A DNA stretch of 64,000 nucleotides from Actinomadura sp. NBRC 104425 (GTDB taxonomy: Bacteria > Actinomycetota > Actinomycetes > Streptosporangiales > Streptosporangiaceae), in the NCBI RefSeq assembly GCF_030269545.1, contig NZ_BSTN01000027.1, forward strand, positions 18,523 through 82,522. The letters run 5' to 3'. A model generated the notes under the pieces. That model did no database searches and had not been told where the DNA came from. It saw nothing but the letters and a program-made list of their open reading frames with translations. The position numbers and the translations under genes are program-made. Shown here piece after piece: positions 52,032-60,277 of this stretch. Each line of letters starts with the position of its first letter. Within the stretch, counting starts at the first letter, position 1.

Positions 52032-52817
52032 TCAGAAGTTGCCCAGGCCGCCGCAGACGTTGAGCGCCTGGGAGGTGATCGACGCCGCGGTGTCGGAGAC
52101 CAGGTAGCCGACCAGGCCGGCGACCTCCTCCGGGGTGGAGTAGCGGCCCAGCGGAATCTTGGCCTGGAACTTCTCCAGGACGGCCTCCTCGCTGGTGTCC
52201 CAGGCCGCCGCGTAGCCCTCCCGGACCCGCTGGGCCATCGGGGTCTCGACGTAGCCGGGGCAGACCGCGTTGACCGTGATCCCGGTCGGCGCCAGCTCGT
52301 TGCCGAGCGCCTTGGTGAAGCCGACGACGCCGTGCTTGGAGGCGGAGTAGGGGGCGCCCAGCACCACGCCCTGCTTGCCCGCCGTCGAGGCGATGTTGAT
52401 GATGCGGCCGCGCGACTTGCGGCGCATCCCGCCGGCGTTCAGCACCTCGCGCGTCATGAGGAAGACGCTGTTGAGGTTGGTGTTGATGACGTCGAACCAC
52501 AGTTCGTCGGCGATGTCGGCGGTGACCCCGCCGCCGCTGCGGCCCGCGTTGTTGACCAGCACGTCGATCGTGCCGTAGCGGTCCACGGCGGCCTGGACGA
52601 ACGCGCGGATCTGCGCGGCGTCGCGGACGTCGCACGCGGTTCCGTCCACCTCCAGCCCTTCGCCGCGCAGCTGCTTGACCGTGTCCCGCACGCTGTCAGC
52701 GGACCGCGCGCAGAGGTACACGCGGTGTCCCCGCTCGGCCAGCAGCCGGGTCACCGCCAGCCCGATTCCGCTGGTGCCGCCGGTGACGATCGCGACGAGG
52801 TCTGCTTGGTTCGGCAT
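52032..52817 (-). CDS. Polyketide C-9 ketoreductase (ActIII-like)
   Basis: A 261-residue SDR. The cofactor motif is TGGTSGIGL at residues 12-20; the catalytic S144, Y157 and K161 (NIASTAGKQG, YSASK) fall at the same positions as in the actinorhodin ketoreductase. The sequence GAPYSASKHGVVGFTKALGNELAPTGITVNAVCPGYVETPMA is almost diagnostic. It reduces the C-9 carbonyl of the nascent poly-beta-ketone. AGGGAGAGAG precedes the ATG. A 500-base repeat-filled gap separates it from the ACP gene upstream. Confidence 0.96.
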   Translation of the reverse strand: MPNQADLVAIVTGGTSGIGLAVTRLLAERGHRVYLCARSADSVRDTVKQLRGEGLEVDGTACDVRDAAQIRAFVQAAVDRYGTIDVLVNNAGRSGGGVTADIADELWFDVINTNLNSVFLMTREVLNAGGMRRKSRGRIINIASTAGKQGVVLGAPYSASKHGVVGFTKALGNELAPTGITVNAVCPGYVETPMAQRVREGYAAAWDTSEEAVLEKFQAKIPLGRYSTPEEVAGLVGYLVSDTAASITSQALNVCGGLGNF

Positions 52818-53051
52818 GCTCTCTCCCTGGTGGTGTCGGTGCCCTGCTCAGTGCCTGCGCGCCGGTCCCGGCACCGGCGCCTCGAATGCCGGTCCCCCCG
52901 GATGCCCGCGTCTCGACCGCCGGCACCCTGGATACCGGTGTTCCGAGCGCCTCCACCCCGGCTGCCAGTGCCCCGGGCGCCAGTACCCAGGCCCGGGGTG
53001 CCCGTGCCCCGGACGCCGGCGGTCCGGGCGCCTGCGCCCCAGGTGCCAATG

Positions 53052-53258
53052 CCCGGCCCGGAGTACCAGCGCCCCGAGCGCCGACGACCCAGGCGCCAAT
53101 ACTGCGGACGCCGGCGCACCAGGCGCCTGCACCCCAAGCGCCAATACCCGGCCCGGAGTACCAGCGCCCCGAGCGCCGACGACCCAGGCGCCAATACTGC
53201 GGACGCCGGCGCACCAGGCGCCTGCACCCCAAGCGCCAATGCCCGGCCCGGAGTACCG
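53052..53258. repeat. 95-base tandem repeat built of ~15-base subunits
   Basis: Two near-identical 95-base units (53052-53146, 53147-53241) and the first ~17 bases of a third (53242-53258) occupy the gap between ACP and KR. Each unit breaks into subunits of 15, 19, 16, 15, 15 and 15 bases with a GCGCC(N)10 flavour (for example GCGCCAATACTGCGG), and more degenerate subunits extend back to about 52850. Since 95 is not a multiple of three, all frames stay open but no coherent protein results. Nothing else is seen in 52818-53321. Confidence 0.92.
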
Positions 53259-53321
53259 GTGCTCCGGGTGCCGGTGGCCTGGGGATTCGGTGCGGATGGA
53301 TGCGCGTGGTCGCCGCGGGGG

Positions 53322-53576
53322 TCAGGCGGCGCCGGCCGCCGCGAGATGCCGGTTCACCACGTCCAGCAGCGCGGTCGGCGTCTCGGCCTCGGTGAGCGTG
53401 TCGTCCTCCAGCCGGACGCCGTACTCGCGCTCGATGCGGCTGCCGGTCTCCAGCAGTGCCAGCGAGTCGTAGCCGAGGTCGGCGAAGGGCTGGTCGGCGG
53501 CGTCGGGCCCCAGTTCGATGCCCGCCGCCTCGCGCAGAATGCGCCCGAGGTCGTCAATGGTGATCGCAGTCGCCAT
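53322..53576 (-). CDS. Type II PKS acyl carrier protein
   Basis: An 84-residue ACP with the phosphopantetheine serine at S38 in DLGYDSLALLE and a C-terminal helix LDVVNRHL. It carries the growing polyketide. AAGGGAACCC precedes the ATG; a longer frame to 53831 is a shadow that crosses the promoter. It is first in the C-D-L-M-ABC unit. Confidence 0.96.
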   Translation of the reverse strand: MATAITIDDLGRILREAAGIELGPDAADQPFADLGYDSLALLETGSRIEREYGVRLEDDTLTEAETPTALLDVVNRHLAAAGAA

Positions 53577-53624
53577 CGTGGGTTCCCTTTCGTGCGAGAC
53601 GGGACGGTGCCCGGACATGACGAC

Positions 53625-53654
53625 GGCCGGACCGTTTGCGGACACGGTCCGGCC
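53625..53654 (-). promoter_or_regulatory. Strong hairpin in the ACP 5' leader
   Basis: A perfect 11-base stem (53625-53635 with 53644-53654, loop of 8) lies about 50-78 bases upstream of the ACP start within its transcribed leader. There is no U-tract behind it. It could affect mRNA stability, attenuation or a regulator. Confidence 0.5.
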
Positions 53655-53801
53655 GATGGCGGGAAAAGTCGGTCGTGAGATCGAGAAAGCGCTGGCACTC
53701 ACCCGCGGAAAGCGGAGCGGTAACGGCGGGAGGGGCGGCGGAAAAATGCGCCGCCGACGATCGTGCCGGGAGGTTTTGGACAGCCCTCGCCCGGCAGCAA
53801 G

Positions 53802-53831
53802 AGCGTGACATCCGCCCCGCTCGACTGTCAA
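53802..53831 (-). promoter_or_regulatory. Cluster promoter P2: TTGACA-N15-TGTCACGCT
   Basis: On the minus strand TTGACA (53826-53831) is followed after 15 bases by TGTCACGCT (53802-53810), about 226 bases before the ACP start. It matches P1 and P3. It likely drives the second polyketide operon. Confidence 0.65.
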
Positions 53832-53919
53832 CCCCCGCCGCCTGAACTGCTCTGACCTGCACGTTCACCGTTTCGGTGCGGGGAGGCGACGGCTCGGGGG
53901 GCGCCGCCCGCAACACGAA

Positions 53920-53962
53920 GGGGGCGCCGCCCGGCCGCGCGTGGCGGTCGGGCGACGCCCCC
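53920..53962 (-). terminator. Strong hairpin at the cluster boundary
   Basis: A 14-base stem with one mismatch (53920-53933 with 53949-53962) lies about 80 bases beyond the minus-strand HTH gene ending at 54043 and upstream of P2. It probably ends the HTH operon and marks the right edge of the polyketide cluster. Confidence 0.7.
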
Positions 53963-54042
53963 TTCTCCTGCGTTTTCGCACCCGTGATCCGAGGGGGATC
54001 GGTGCGCTCACCGGGCACGCCGGTCAGCGCACCGAGCGGGTC

Positions 54043-54264
54043 TCAGATTTCGGCGGATCGAACGCGGGACGAGGCCGGCGACCGGCGGGGAGAGGCCATT
54101 ATCGCGGCCAGCTCGTCAAGGTCGTACAGCGCACGGCCGGGGGTTCCGTAGCGGGTCAGCTTCCCCCGGCTCGCCCATTTGCGGATGGTCGCTTCGGAGA
54201 CTCCCGCGGCAAGTGCGGCGAGCTCGGTGGGAACCGCGCGGCGCGGTTGCGACCTGGCAATCAT
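54043..54264 (-). CDS. Small MerR-like/excisionase-like HTH protein
   Basis: A 73-residue protein with a winged-helix HTH: LAALAAGVSEATIRKWASRGKLTRYGTPGRALYDLDELAAI. Such small MerR or AlpA-like proteins act as regulators or recombination directionality factors. The ATG overlaps the preceding stop by four bases, and AAGGAGAGCC lies upstream, so it is cotranslated with the cysteine-rich protein. Confidence 0.8.
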   Translation of the reverse strand: MIARSQPRRAVPTELAALAAGVSEATIRKWASRGKLTRYGTPGRALYDLDELAAIMASPRRSPASSRVRSAEI

Positions 54265-54929
54265 CGGCTCTCCTTGACGCGTCGCGAAACCTGATCCTGG
54301 TTCATCCGGGCGAACAGCTCCAGCCGCCGGCTCGGTGGCCACGTATGGCCCCGGTCGCATCGGACATCGGTGGGCCGCACCTCCTTTCCGCTCCCGCTCA
54401 TCGCGTACATCTCGCCGTCGCAGCCGGTGTGCACGCACGTGCCGAGGACGCGGCGGACCGCCTTCGGGCCGTGCAGCGCCCGGCGCGCCTGGTCGGCCAC
54501 GGCCACGATCTCGGCGGCGAACTCGGCGCCGCCGTCGTGGGCCAGCAGCCAGTCCAGATGCCGCACCAGGTACCGGCACAGGTCGCCGACCTCTCGCCGG
54601 GCCGGCCGCGCCACCCGCCGCTGCTCGGCGACCAGTCCCGCCCAGCCGGCCAGCACGGCGAGCATGTCGGAGCGGGCCGCCATCACGGCCTCGTCGGGCG
54701 CCGGTCCCGTCCGCCGGCCGCCGGTGACCCGCTCGGTCAGCATCCACGAGGACGGTACGAGCGCCTGCTCGCACTCGGCGTACAGCACGGGCAGCCGCCT
54801 CAGGTCCGCCTCGACGCGTCGGCGGCACCGCACGCACAACCGCGGGGCGACCGGGGGCGCCTGCCCCCGCGAACGCGGCCCGGCCGTCCGCTCGCACCCC
54901 CGCGCGGCGCACACCATTCTTCCCGCCAT
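54261..54929 (-). CDS. Cysteine-rich, zinc-ribbon-like protein
   Basis: A 222-residue protein with CAARGC near the N terminus and LCVRCRRR, a likely CxxxxC...CxxC zinc site, and a C-terminal CxxxxC pair (TCVHTGC, then RCDRGH). The middle is helical and arginine-rich (EVGDLCRYLVRHLDWLLAHDGG). I have seen comparable uncharacterised proteins paired with small HTH proteins in actinomycetes, sometimes near mobile elements. The start at 54929 follows AAAGGGAA; a longer frame to 55001 exists. Function unknown. Confidence 0.7.
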   Translation of the reverse strand: MAGRMVCAARGCERTAGPRSRGQAPPVAPRLCVRCRRRVEADLRRLPVLYAECEQALVPSSWMLTERVTGGRRTGPAPDEAVMAARSDMLAVLAGWAGLVAEQRRVARPARREVGDLCRYLVRHLDWLLAHDGGAEFAAEIVAVADQARRALHGPKAVRRVLGTCVHTGCDGEMYAMSGSGKEVRPTDVRCDRGHTWPPSRRLELFARMNQDQVSRRVKESR

Positions 54930-55396
54930 TCGACCGTTCCCTTTCGGATGGACGTGGACACGACCTGCTGGAATGGGCCTGGCCCACGATTTTCCGGGCA
55001 CTGCTCACCGGCCTGGCGGACGGCGCCGTCCGCCGGGCACGCCGCATCGCAGTGCTATGCGCTGGTTGTCATCGGGACGCGGGCACGACGCGCCGAGAGA
55101 GATCAGTGGTATATCGCGTCGGAGACTTCGTCGACGGGCCGGTCATCGCCCGTTCGCTTCCGCGGACACAGGACTAAGAGCAGCGTCAACAAACATCCCT
55201 GGCAGGCTCGGAGGGCTGACTGGAGTGATCCCGAATGGGACCGGAAGGCGTCCCGTGGGGCGGCGCCGGGAACGGCGGAGGTGGTGGGGTGGCGATCCCG
55301 CGGCCGGCGGACGTGCACGCCGCCTGACGATCCACGCGCCGAACGCCGCGGTCCACCGGCACCCCGGACCCCCCCGAGGCGGACTCACCTACTATT

Positions 55397-55413
55397 ACAA
55401 ACTACCAGTTTGT
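55397..55413. promoter_or_regulatory. Inverted repeat ACAAACT-N3-AGTTTGT in an AT-rich gap
   Basis: A perfect 7-base inverted repeat lies in the long gap 54930-55755. Most of that gap has no supportable gene; 55380-55680 is clearly more AT-rich than the rest of the window. A second inverted repeat, TCAACC-N10-GGTTGA, occurs at 55615-55636. The repeats may be operators for the HTH gene or remnants of an integration site. Confidence 0.45.
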
Positions 55414-55755
55414 CACGAACTCATGGATAGCAGCTAAAACCACCCGCCGATCGCAAGTCAAGACGATCTGCTGATTAACGCCATGGCGTGACCGGTAAAC
55501 TCGACATAAAACCAGTGGTCAGCCAGGTGTCCGAGGATCGGGCGTGGCCACGTGAGGCCATCTCGACCACTTCGTTCCGATTGACGAACGAGGCGGATTG
55601 TGCAACAGCTCACATCAACCCGCGAGAGGCGGTTGATTCCTCAATCACTTCCCCGGCGCCGCTCAATTCGGAATGATCTTCAGATATGCGGGCGCGGGCG
55701 ACCGACCGGGCCGCCCCCGCACGCGACGGCGCGCGCCCGCCTCGGCGGGGGCGGA

Positions 55756-56646
55756 TCAGCTCCAGAGCCAGCCGGGCAGCGGCTCGCGGGCGTCCAACCA
55801 CTCCTTGGGAATGCAGGACGTGCCGTGGTGGGCGGCGATGACACCGCCGACGATGGCGGCCATGGTGTCCATGTCGCCGCCCACCTCGACGCAGGTCCGC
55901 AGCGCCGCCGGGTAGTCGTCCAGCCGGGTGGCGACCGTCCACAGCGCGAACGGCACCGTGTCGGGGGCGCTGATCTGCGAGCCGTTGCCGAGTTCGGCGG
56001 CGACCTCGGCGGCGGGGCGGTCCAGCAGTTCCTTGGCCCTGCGCAGGCCGTCGTGCACGTAGCCCTCGGTGACGTGGGCCAGCGCCGTGTCGATGAGTTC
56101 CGGCCCGGCCAGCGTCCCGCCGCGCGTCGCGGCCGCGTGGGCGGCGGCCACGGCGACGGCGACCGCGCCGGCGACGCCTTCCGGATGGGCGTGGGTGACC
56201 TCGGACGCGGCGGCGGCCTGCGCGGCGGCCCGGTCCAGGTCGTCGTGGAACCACGCGCCGAGCGGGGCGATCCGCATCGCGCCGCCGTTGCCCCACGACC
56301 CGGCCCCCTTGAACAGCCCCCGGCTCAGGGCGCGCCACTCGCCGCCGCGCCGGAGCCCGTCGATCAGCTGGATGGCGCCGTAGCCGTAGTTGCGGCAGGG
56401 CTCGGCGCGTTCGGCGAACGCGCGGGCCAGGACGGTCTGGTCGATCGCGCCGAACCGCGTCAGGACGTCCAGCACCGAGCACGCCATCTGGGTGTCGTCG
56501 GTCCAGGGCCACCGGCCGTCCGCGCACGTGGGCGACTTGACCCGCAGGTGGGGCTCGAAGCCCCGCTCGCCGAAGGCGTCGCCCACCGACAAACCGGTGA
56601 GGGAGTCCAGCGCGAGAGCGTGACGGGTGGTGGTAGAGGTCGGCAT
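55756..56646 (-). CDS. ADP-ribosylglycohydrolase (DraG/ARH-like)
   Basis: A 296-residue protein with the metal-binding motifs of ADP-ribosyl hydrolases: GLSVGDAFGERGFE near residue 20, WPWTDDTQMACSVLDVL near residue 50 and EVGGDMDTMAAIVGGVIAAHHG near residue 260. These coordinate two magnesium ions and remove ADP-ribose from proteins or nucleic acid. The alpha-helical body fits. It is a single gene, 126 bases from the divergent archease gene. Confidence 0.9.
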   Translation of the reverse strand: MPTSTTTRHALALDSLTGLSVGDAFGERGFEPHLRVKSPTCADGRWPWTDDTQMACSVLDVLTRFGAIDQTVLARAFAERAEPCRNYGYGAIQLIDGLRRGGEWRALSRGLFKGAGSWGNGGAMRIAPLGAWFHDDLDRAAAQAAAASEVTHAHPEGVAGAVAVAVAAAHAAATRGGTLAGPELIDTALAHVTEGYVHDGLRRAKELLDRPAAEVAAELGNGSQISAPDTVPFALWTVATRLDDYPAALRTCVEVGGDMDTMAAIVGGVIAAHHGTSCIPKEWLDAREPLPGWLWS

Positions 56647-56772
56647 TCCGCGATTGTCGTCGTCTCCGCCGGATCCCCGCAAGGCGTCCGGGGCGGCGAC
56701 GCGAACCGGTCCCGGCCAGTCGCGGGCCCGGCCGCGCGGCTGAACGAAGGGAGCCGGGGTAGTGGTGGACGC

Positions 56773-57207
56773 ATGGCCGGTGAGACGAACGCGGCGTCCG
56801 GTCACCGGACGGCGCCGCACACCGCCGACCTGCGGATCGAGGCGTGGGCGCCGACCCGCGAGGGCTGCGTCGCCGAGGCCGTGGCCGGGCTGGTGGACGC
56901 ATTCGCCGACCGCGCGGGCGTCCCCCCGCTGGGCGTGCGCGAAACCGAGATCGGCCCCGCCGCGGACGCGGACCTGCTGGTCGCCGCGCTCGACGAGGTG
57001 ATCTACCGGCTCGACGCCGCCGGCGAACTCGTCCTCGCCGCCGACGTCACGGCCAACGACGGCGACCGGCTCCGGCTGCGGCTGACGGTCGGGGACGCAC
57101 GCCGGGCCGAGGCGACCGGCGCGGTCCCGAAAGCGGTCTCCCTGCACAGCCTGCGTTTGGCCGAGGAGAACGGCACATGGGCGTGCTTGGTGACGGTCGA
57201 CGTCTGA
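56773..57207 (+). CDS. Archease
   Basis: A 144-residue archease. It contains the start HTADLRIEAWAPTREGCVAEAVAGLV, a central ADLLVAALDEVIYRLDAAGELVL, and a C-terminal AVSLHSLRLAEENGTWACLVTVDV, close to the family pattern with calcium-binding aspartates. Archease stimulates the guanylylation and turnover of RtcB ligase, which is encoded by the next, convergent gene. Confidence 0.88.
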   Translation: MAGETNAASGHRTAPHTADLRIEAWAPTREGCVAEAVAGLVDAFADRAGVPPLGVRETEIGPAADADLLVAALDEVIYRLDAAGELVLAADVTANDGDRLRLRLTVGDARRAEATGAVPKAVSLHSLRLAEENGTWACLVTVDV

Positions 57208-57224
57208 GCCCGGTGCCCGCGGGT

Positions 57225-58637
57225 TCAGCCCTTGACGACGCCCACCGGCACCAGCCGGGCGACCTTGCGGCACAGTCCGGCGCCCTCGCTCGCCTCGATG
57301 ACGGCCGTGATGTCCTTGTACGCGGCGGGCGCCTCCTCGGCGAGGCCGCGCCAGGACGCGGCGCGCACCGCGATGCCGCCGCCCTCCAGCCGGGCCCGCA
57401 GGTCGCGGCCGCTGACACCGCGCGCGGCCTGGTGACGGCTCTGCACGCGCCCGGCGCCGTGGCAGGCGGAATGGAACGCGCGCCCGTCCGGGACGCCGGT
57501 GAGCACGTAGGACGCGGTGCCCATCGTCCCGGGGACCAGGACCGGCTGGCCGACGTCCCGCAGGTCCGCGGGAAGTTCGGGGTGGCCCGGAGGAAACGCC
57601 CGCGTGGCGCCCTTGCGGTGCACGCACACCCGGCACCGCCGCCCGCCGATCCGGTGTTCCTCCAGCTTGGCGAGGTTGTGCGACACGTCATACACCAGGT
57701 CGAGCCGCACGCCCGCGACCCGCTGGAACACCCGCCGCGCGGCCTGGGCGAGCAGCTGCCGGTTGACGCGCCCGTAGTTGGCCGCCGCCGCCATCGCGCC
57801 GAGATACGCGCGTCCGGCGGGCGACTCGACGGGCGCGCAGGCGAGCTGGCGGTCCGGCACGCGGATGCCGTGCCGGGGCATCTCCCGTTCCATGACCCGC
57901 ACGTGGTCGGTGCAGATCTGGTGGCCGAGCCCGCGCGACCCGCTGTGGATCATCACGCAGATCTGGCCGCGGCGCAGCCCGAACGCCGCGGCCACGGCTT
58001 CGTCGTACACCTCGGCGACCCGCTGCACCTCCAGGAAGTGGTTGCCGGAGCCGAGGCTGCCGACCTGCCCGAGGCCGCGTTCGACGGCGCGGGTCCCGAC
58101 CTGCCCGGGATCGGCGCCGGCGACGGTGCCGCCGTCCTCGCAGCGGTCCAGGTCGCGCTGGACGCCGTGGCCGCGTTCGACGGCGAACCGCGCCCCGCCG
58201 GTGAGGACGCCGTCCAGCTCCTCGGCGTCGTGCAGCTTCCAGACGGCGCCCTTGCCCATGCCGCGCGGCACGGCGACGTCGAGCGCGTCCATGACGTCCG
58301 CCAGCACGGGCCGCAGCCCGCCCTCGTCGATGTCGGCGGCCAGCAGCCGCACCCCGCAGGAGATGTCGAACCCGACGCCGCCCGGTGAGACGACCCCGCC
58401 GTCGGCCGGGTCGGTGGCGGCCACCCCGCCGATCGCGAAGCCGTAGCCCCAGTGGACGTCCGGCATCGCGTAGGACGCCTCCACCACGCCGGGCAGCTGC
58501 GCCACGTTCGCGACCTGATCCAGCGCCTGGTCCGCGCCGTGCAGCAGCGCCCGGGAGGCGAACACCACCCCGGGGACGCGCATCCCGCCGGTGGGCTCGA
58601 TCCGGTACCGGTAAGGCCCGTCCTCCAGCAGCCTCAT
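57225..58637 (-). CDS. rtcB: RNA-splicing ligase RtcB
   Basis: A 470-residue RtcB. The manganese-binding cysteine is in FDISCGVR (C94), with GSLGSGNHFLEV and the histidine pair in IHSGSRGLGHQI; the guanylylated histidine is in HSACHGAGR. RtcB joins RNA 2',3'-cyclic phosphate or 3'-phosphate ends to 5'-OH ends using GTP. The start at 58637 overlaps the upstream hydrolase stop (ATGA), so the two are translationally coupled. It is convergent with archease, 17 bases apart. Confidence 0.95.
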   Translation of the reverse strand: MRLLEDGPYRYRIEPTGGMRVPGVVFASRALLHGADQALDQVANVAQLPGVVEASYAMPDVHWGYGFAIGGVAATDPADGGVVSPGGVGFDISCGVRLLAADIDEGGLRPVLADVMDALDVAVPRGMGKGAVWKLHDAEELDGVLTGGARFAVERGHGVQRDLDRCEDGGTVAGADPGQVGTRAVERGLGQVGSLGSGNHFLEVQRVAEVYDEAVAAAFGLRRGQICVMIHSGSRGLGHQICTDHVRVMEREMPRHGIRVPDRQLACAPVESPAGRAYLGAMAAAANYGRVNRQLLAQAARRVFQRVAGVRLDLVYDVSHNLAKLEEHRIGGRRCRVCVHRKGATRAFPPGHPELPADLRDVGQPVLVPGTMGTASYVLTGVPDGRAFHSACHGAGRVQSRHQAARGVSGRDLRARLEGGGIAVRAASWRGLAEEAPAAYKDITAVIEASEGAGLCRKVARLVPVGVVKG

Positions 58638-59281
58638 GGCGTCAGATGCACCGCGAACCACCGGGTGGCCAGCTCGGTGACCTGCTCCAGCGCGCCCGGC
58701 TCCTCGAACAGGTGGCCCGCCCCCGCGATGATCTTCAGCTTGTGGGTGGCGCGCAGCCGGTGCCTGGCCAGGTCGTTCAGCTCCAGCACCCGCGGGTCGG
58801 CGCCGCCCACGATCAGCAGGGCGGGCGCCCGCACCCGCCCCAGCGCGTCGCCCGCCAGGTCGGGACGGCCGCCCCGCGACACGACGGCCCCGACCGCGTC
58901 GGGCCGGTCTGCGGCGGCGGCCAGCGCACCCGCCGCGCCGGTGCTGGCGCCGAACAGGCCGATGGGCAGGCCCTCGGTCTGGGGCTGCTCCCCCAGCCAG
59001 TCGACGGCGCCCACCAGCCGCCGCGCCAACAAGTCGATGTCGAAGCGCAGCGCGGCCGTCTCGGCGTCCACCCGCTCCTCGTCGGCGGTGAGCAGGTCCA
59101 GCAGCAGCGTGCCGAACCCGGCGGTGTTCAACCCGGACGCCACGGCGCGGTTGCGCGGGCTGAACCGCGAGCTTCCGCTGCCGTGCGCGAACAGCACCAC
59201 CCCGTCGGCCCGGTCGGGCACCACGAGGTCGCCGTCCAGTGCCGCGTCCGGGAGCGCGACCGTGACACCGGTGGTGATCAT
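58634..59281 (-). CDS. Alpha/beta hydrolase (dienelactone hydrolase-like)
   Basis: A 215-residue hydrolase with oxyanion region VVLFAHGSGSSRFSPRNRAVA, nucleophile GLFGASTGAAGAL (serine near residue 112) and a late LLIVGGADPRVLELN aspartate and AGAGHLFEEPGAL histidine. Proteins of this kind often sit near phosphoribosyltransferase or rtcB-type genes. It is the upstream partner of rtcB in an ATGA-coupled pair; an RNA-related role is conceivable but unproven. Confidence 0.82.
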   Translation of the reverse strand: MITTGVTVALPDAALDGDLVVPDRADGVVLFAHGSGSSRFSPRNRAVASGLNTAGFGTLLLDLLTADEERVDAETAALRFDIDLLARRLVGAVDWLGEQPQTEGLPIGLFGASTGAAGALAAAADRPDAVGAVVSRGGRPDLAGDALGRVRAPALLIVGGADPRVLELNDLARHRLRATHKLKIIAGAGHLFEEPGALEQVTELATRWFAVHLTP

Positions 59282-59424
59282 CGCTGCTCCCCGTGCTCTC
59301 CTACGGCCTGTCCTTCCAGAACGCCGTACCCGCGCACGGCCGTCTCACCCGGGTGACCCGTCCGCCGGGCGGCGGCCGCACCCGCGTGCGCCTACGATGC
59401 AAGCGGAGCGAGGGAGGGCGTCAG

Positions 59425-59943
59425 ATGGCCGGACAGGCGAAACCGATCACGCTGGTGGGCAAGCCCGTGCTGCACCGCCCATGCCGTACCGTCAAGCACT
59501 TCGACGACGAGCTGGCGCGCCTGGTGGACGACATGTTCGCCAGCATGTACGCCGCCGACGGGGTGGGCTTGGCCGCCAACCAGATCGGTGTGGACCTGCG
59601 CGTGTTCGTCTACGACTGCCCAGACGAGAACGACCAGCCGCAGAAGGGCGTCGTGGTCAATCCCACGCTCGTCCTGCCCGACGGCCCCGACCGGCGCCTG
59701 GACGACGGGGAGGAGGGCTGCCTGTCGGTGCCGGGTGCGCACGCCCCCGTGGCCCGCCCCGATCGGGCCACCTGCCACGGCTTCGACGTCAACGGCGCCC
59801 CCGTCACCGTCGAGGGCACCGGCCTGCTGGCCCGCTGCCTGCAGCACGAGACCGACCACCTGAACGGCAAGCTCTACATCGACCGCCTGCCGGCCCGCGT
59901 GCGCAAGCAGATTCTCAAAGACGTCGAGGCGGCCCGCTCCTGA
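59425..59943 (+). CDS. def: Peptide deformylase
   Basis: A 172-residue peptide deformylase with all three motifs: GVGLAANQ (46-53), EGCLS with metal-binding C99, and HETDHLNG with H141, E142 and H145. It removes the formyl group from nascent proteins using Fe2+ or another metal. GAGGGAGGG precedes the ATG at 59425; the frame opens earlier at 59293. Most actinomycetes have several deformylases, so it may be a second, specialised copy. Confidence 0.93.
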   Translation: MAGQAKPITLVGKPVLHRPCRTVKHFDDELARLVDDMFASMYAADGVGLAANQIGVDLRVFVYDCPDENDQPQKGVVVNPTLVLPDGPDRRLDDGEEGCLSVPGAHAPVARPDRATCHGFDVNGAPVTVEGTGLLARCLQHETDHLNGKLYIDRLPARVRKQILKDVEAARS

Positions 59944-59996
59944 GTGCGGCCCGGTGAAGCGCGGCGGGGCACCCTCCGAAAAAGCACAAAATGTAG

Positions 59997-60027
59997 TTGA
60001 CAGCGAACGGCTCTATCAGGCTAGTAT
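59997..60027 (+). promoter_or_regulatory. Sigma-70-like promoter TTGACA-N19-TAGTAT
   Basis: TTGACA (59997-60002) and TAGTAT (60022-60027) lie in a locally AT-rich spot after the deformylase gene, about 250 bases before the next small gene. The spacer is 19, slightly long. Confidence 0.55.
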
Positions 60028-60277
60028 TCAGCGCATGGAGCTGTGATTCCTTCCGGGTTGAGCCGACCGCGGCGCACGCGCCGCCCCGCTCCCTTTCCCT
60101 CATCTCACCGGTCGCCGGGTCGAGCCTGTCACCAGCGCTGACGTCTGCCCGGCGCGTCTTCATCCAGTCATCTGCACGGCCGTCCGATGCGTGTCCGCAC
60201 GGGCCCTTTCTTCGCCTGCGCCGACGTGCGCCGTCCCTATGCGGCCGTTTTCCGAGCCTGCCCGGAGGTATTTCTTC

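Noticed and set aside
53052..53258. Possible CRISPR array
   Set aside because: Units are directly adjacent and near identical without unique spacers; no cas genes.
52675..53472. Open frames through the 95-base repeats on both strands (proline/alanine- or glycine-rich proteins)
   Set aside because: The period is not a multiple of three, so the peptide pattern changes every unit; no RBS and no conserved domain.
54213..55430. 405-residue plus-strand frame opposite the zinc-ribbon/HTH genes
   Set aside because: Runs antisense to two better-supported genes with RBS and overlap; arginine/proline-rich shadow translation.
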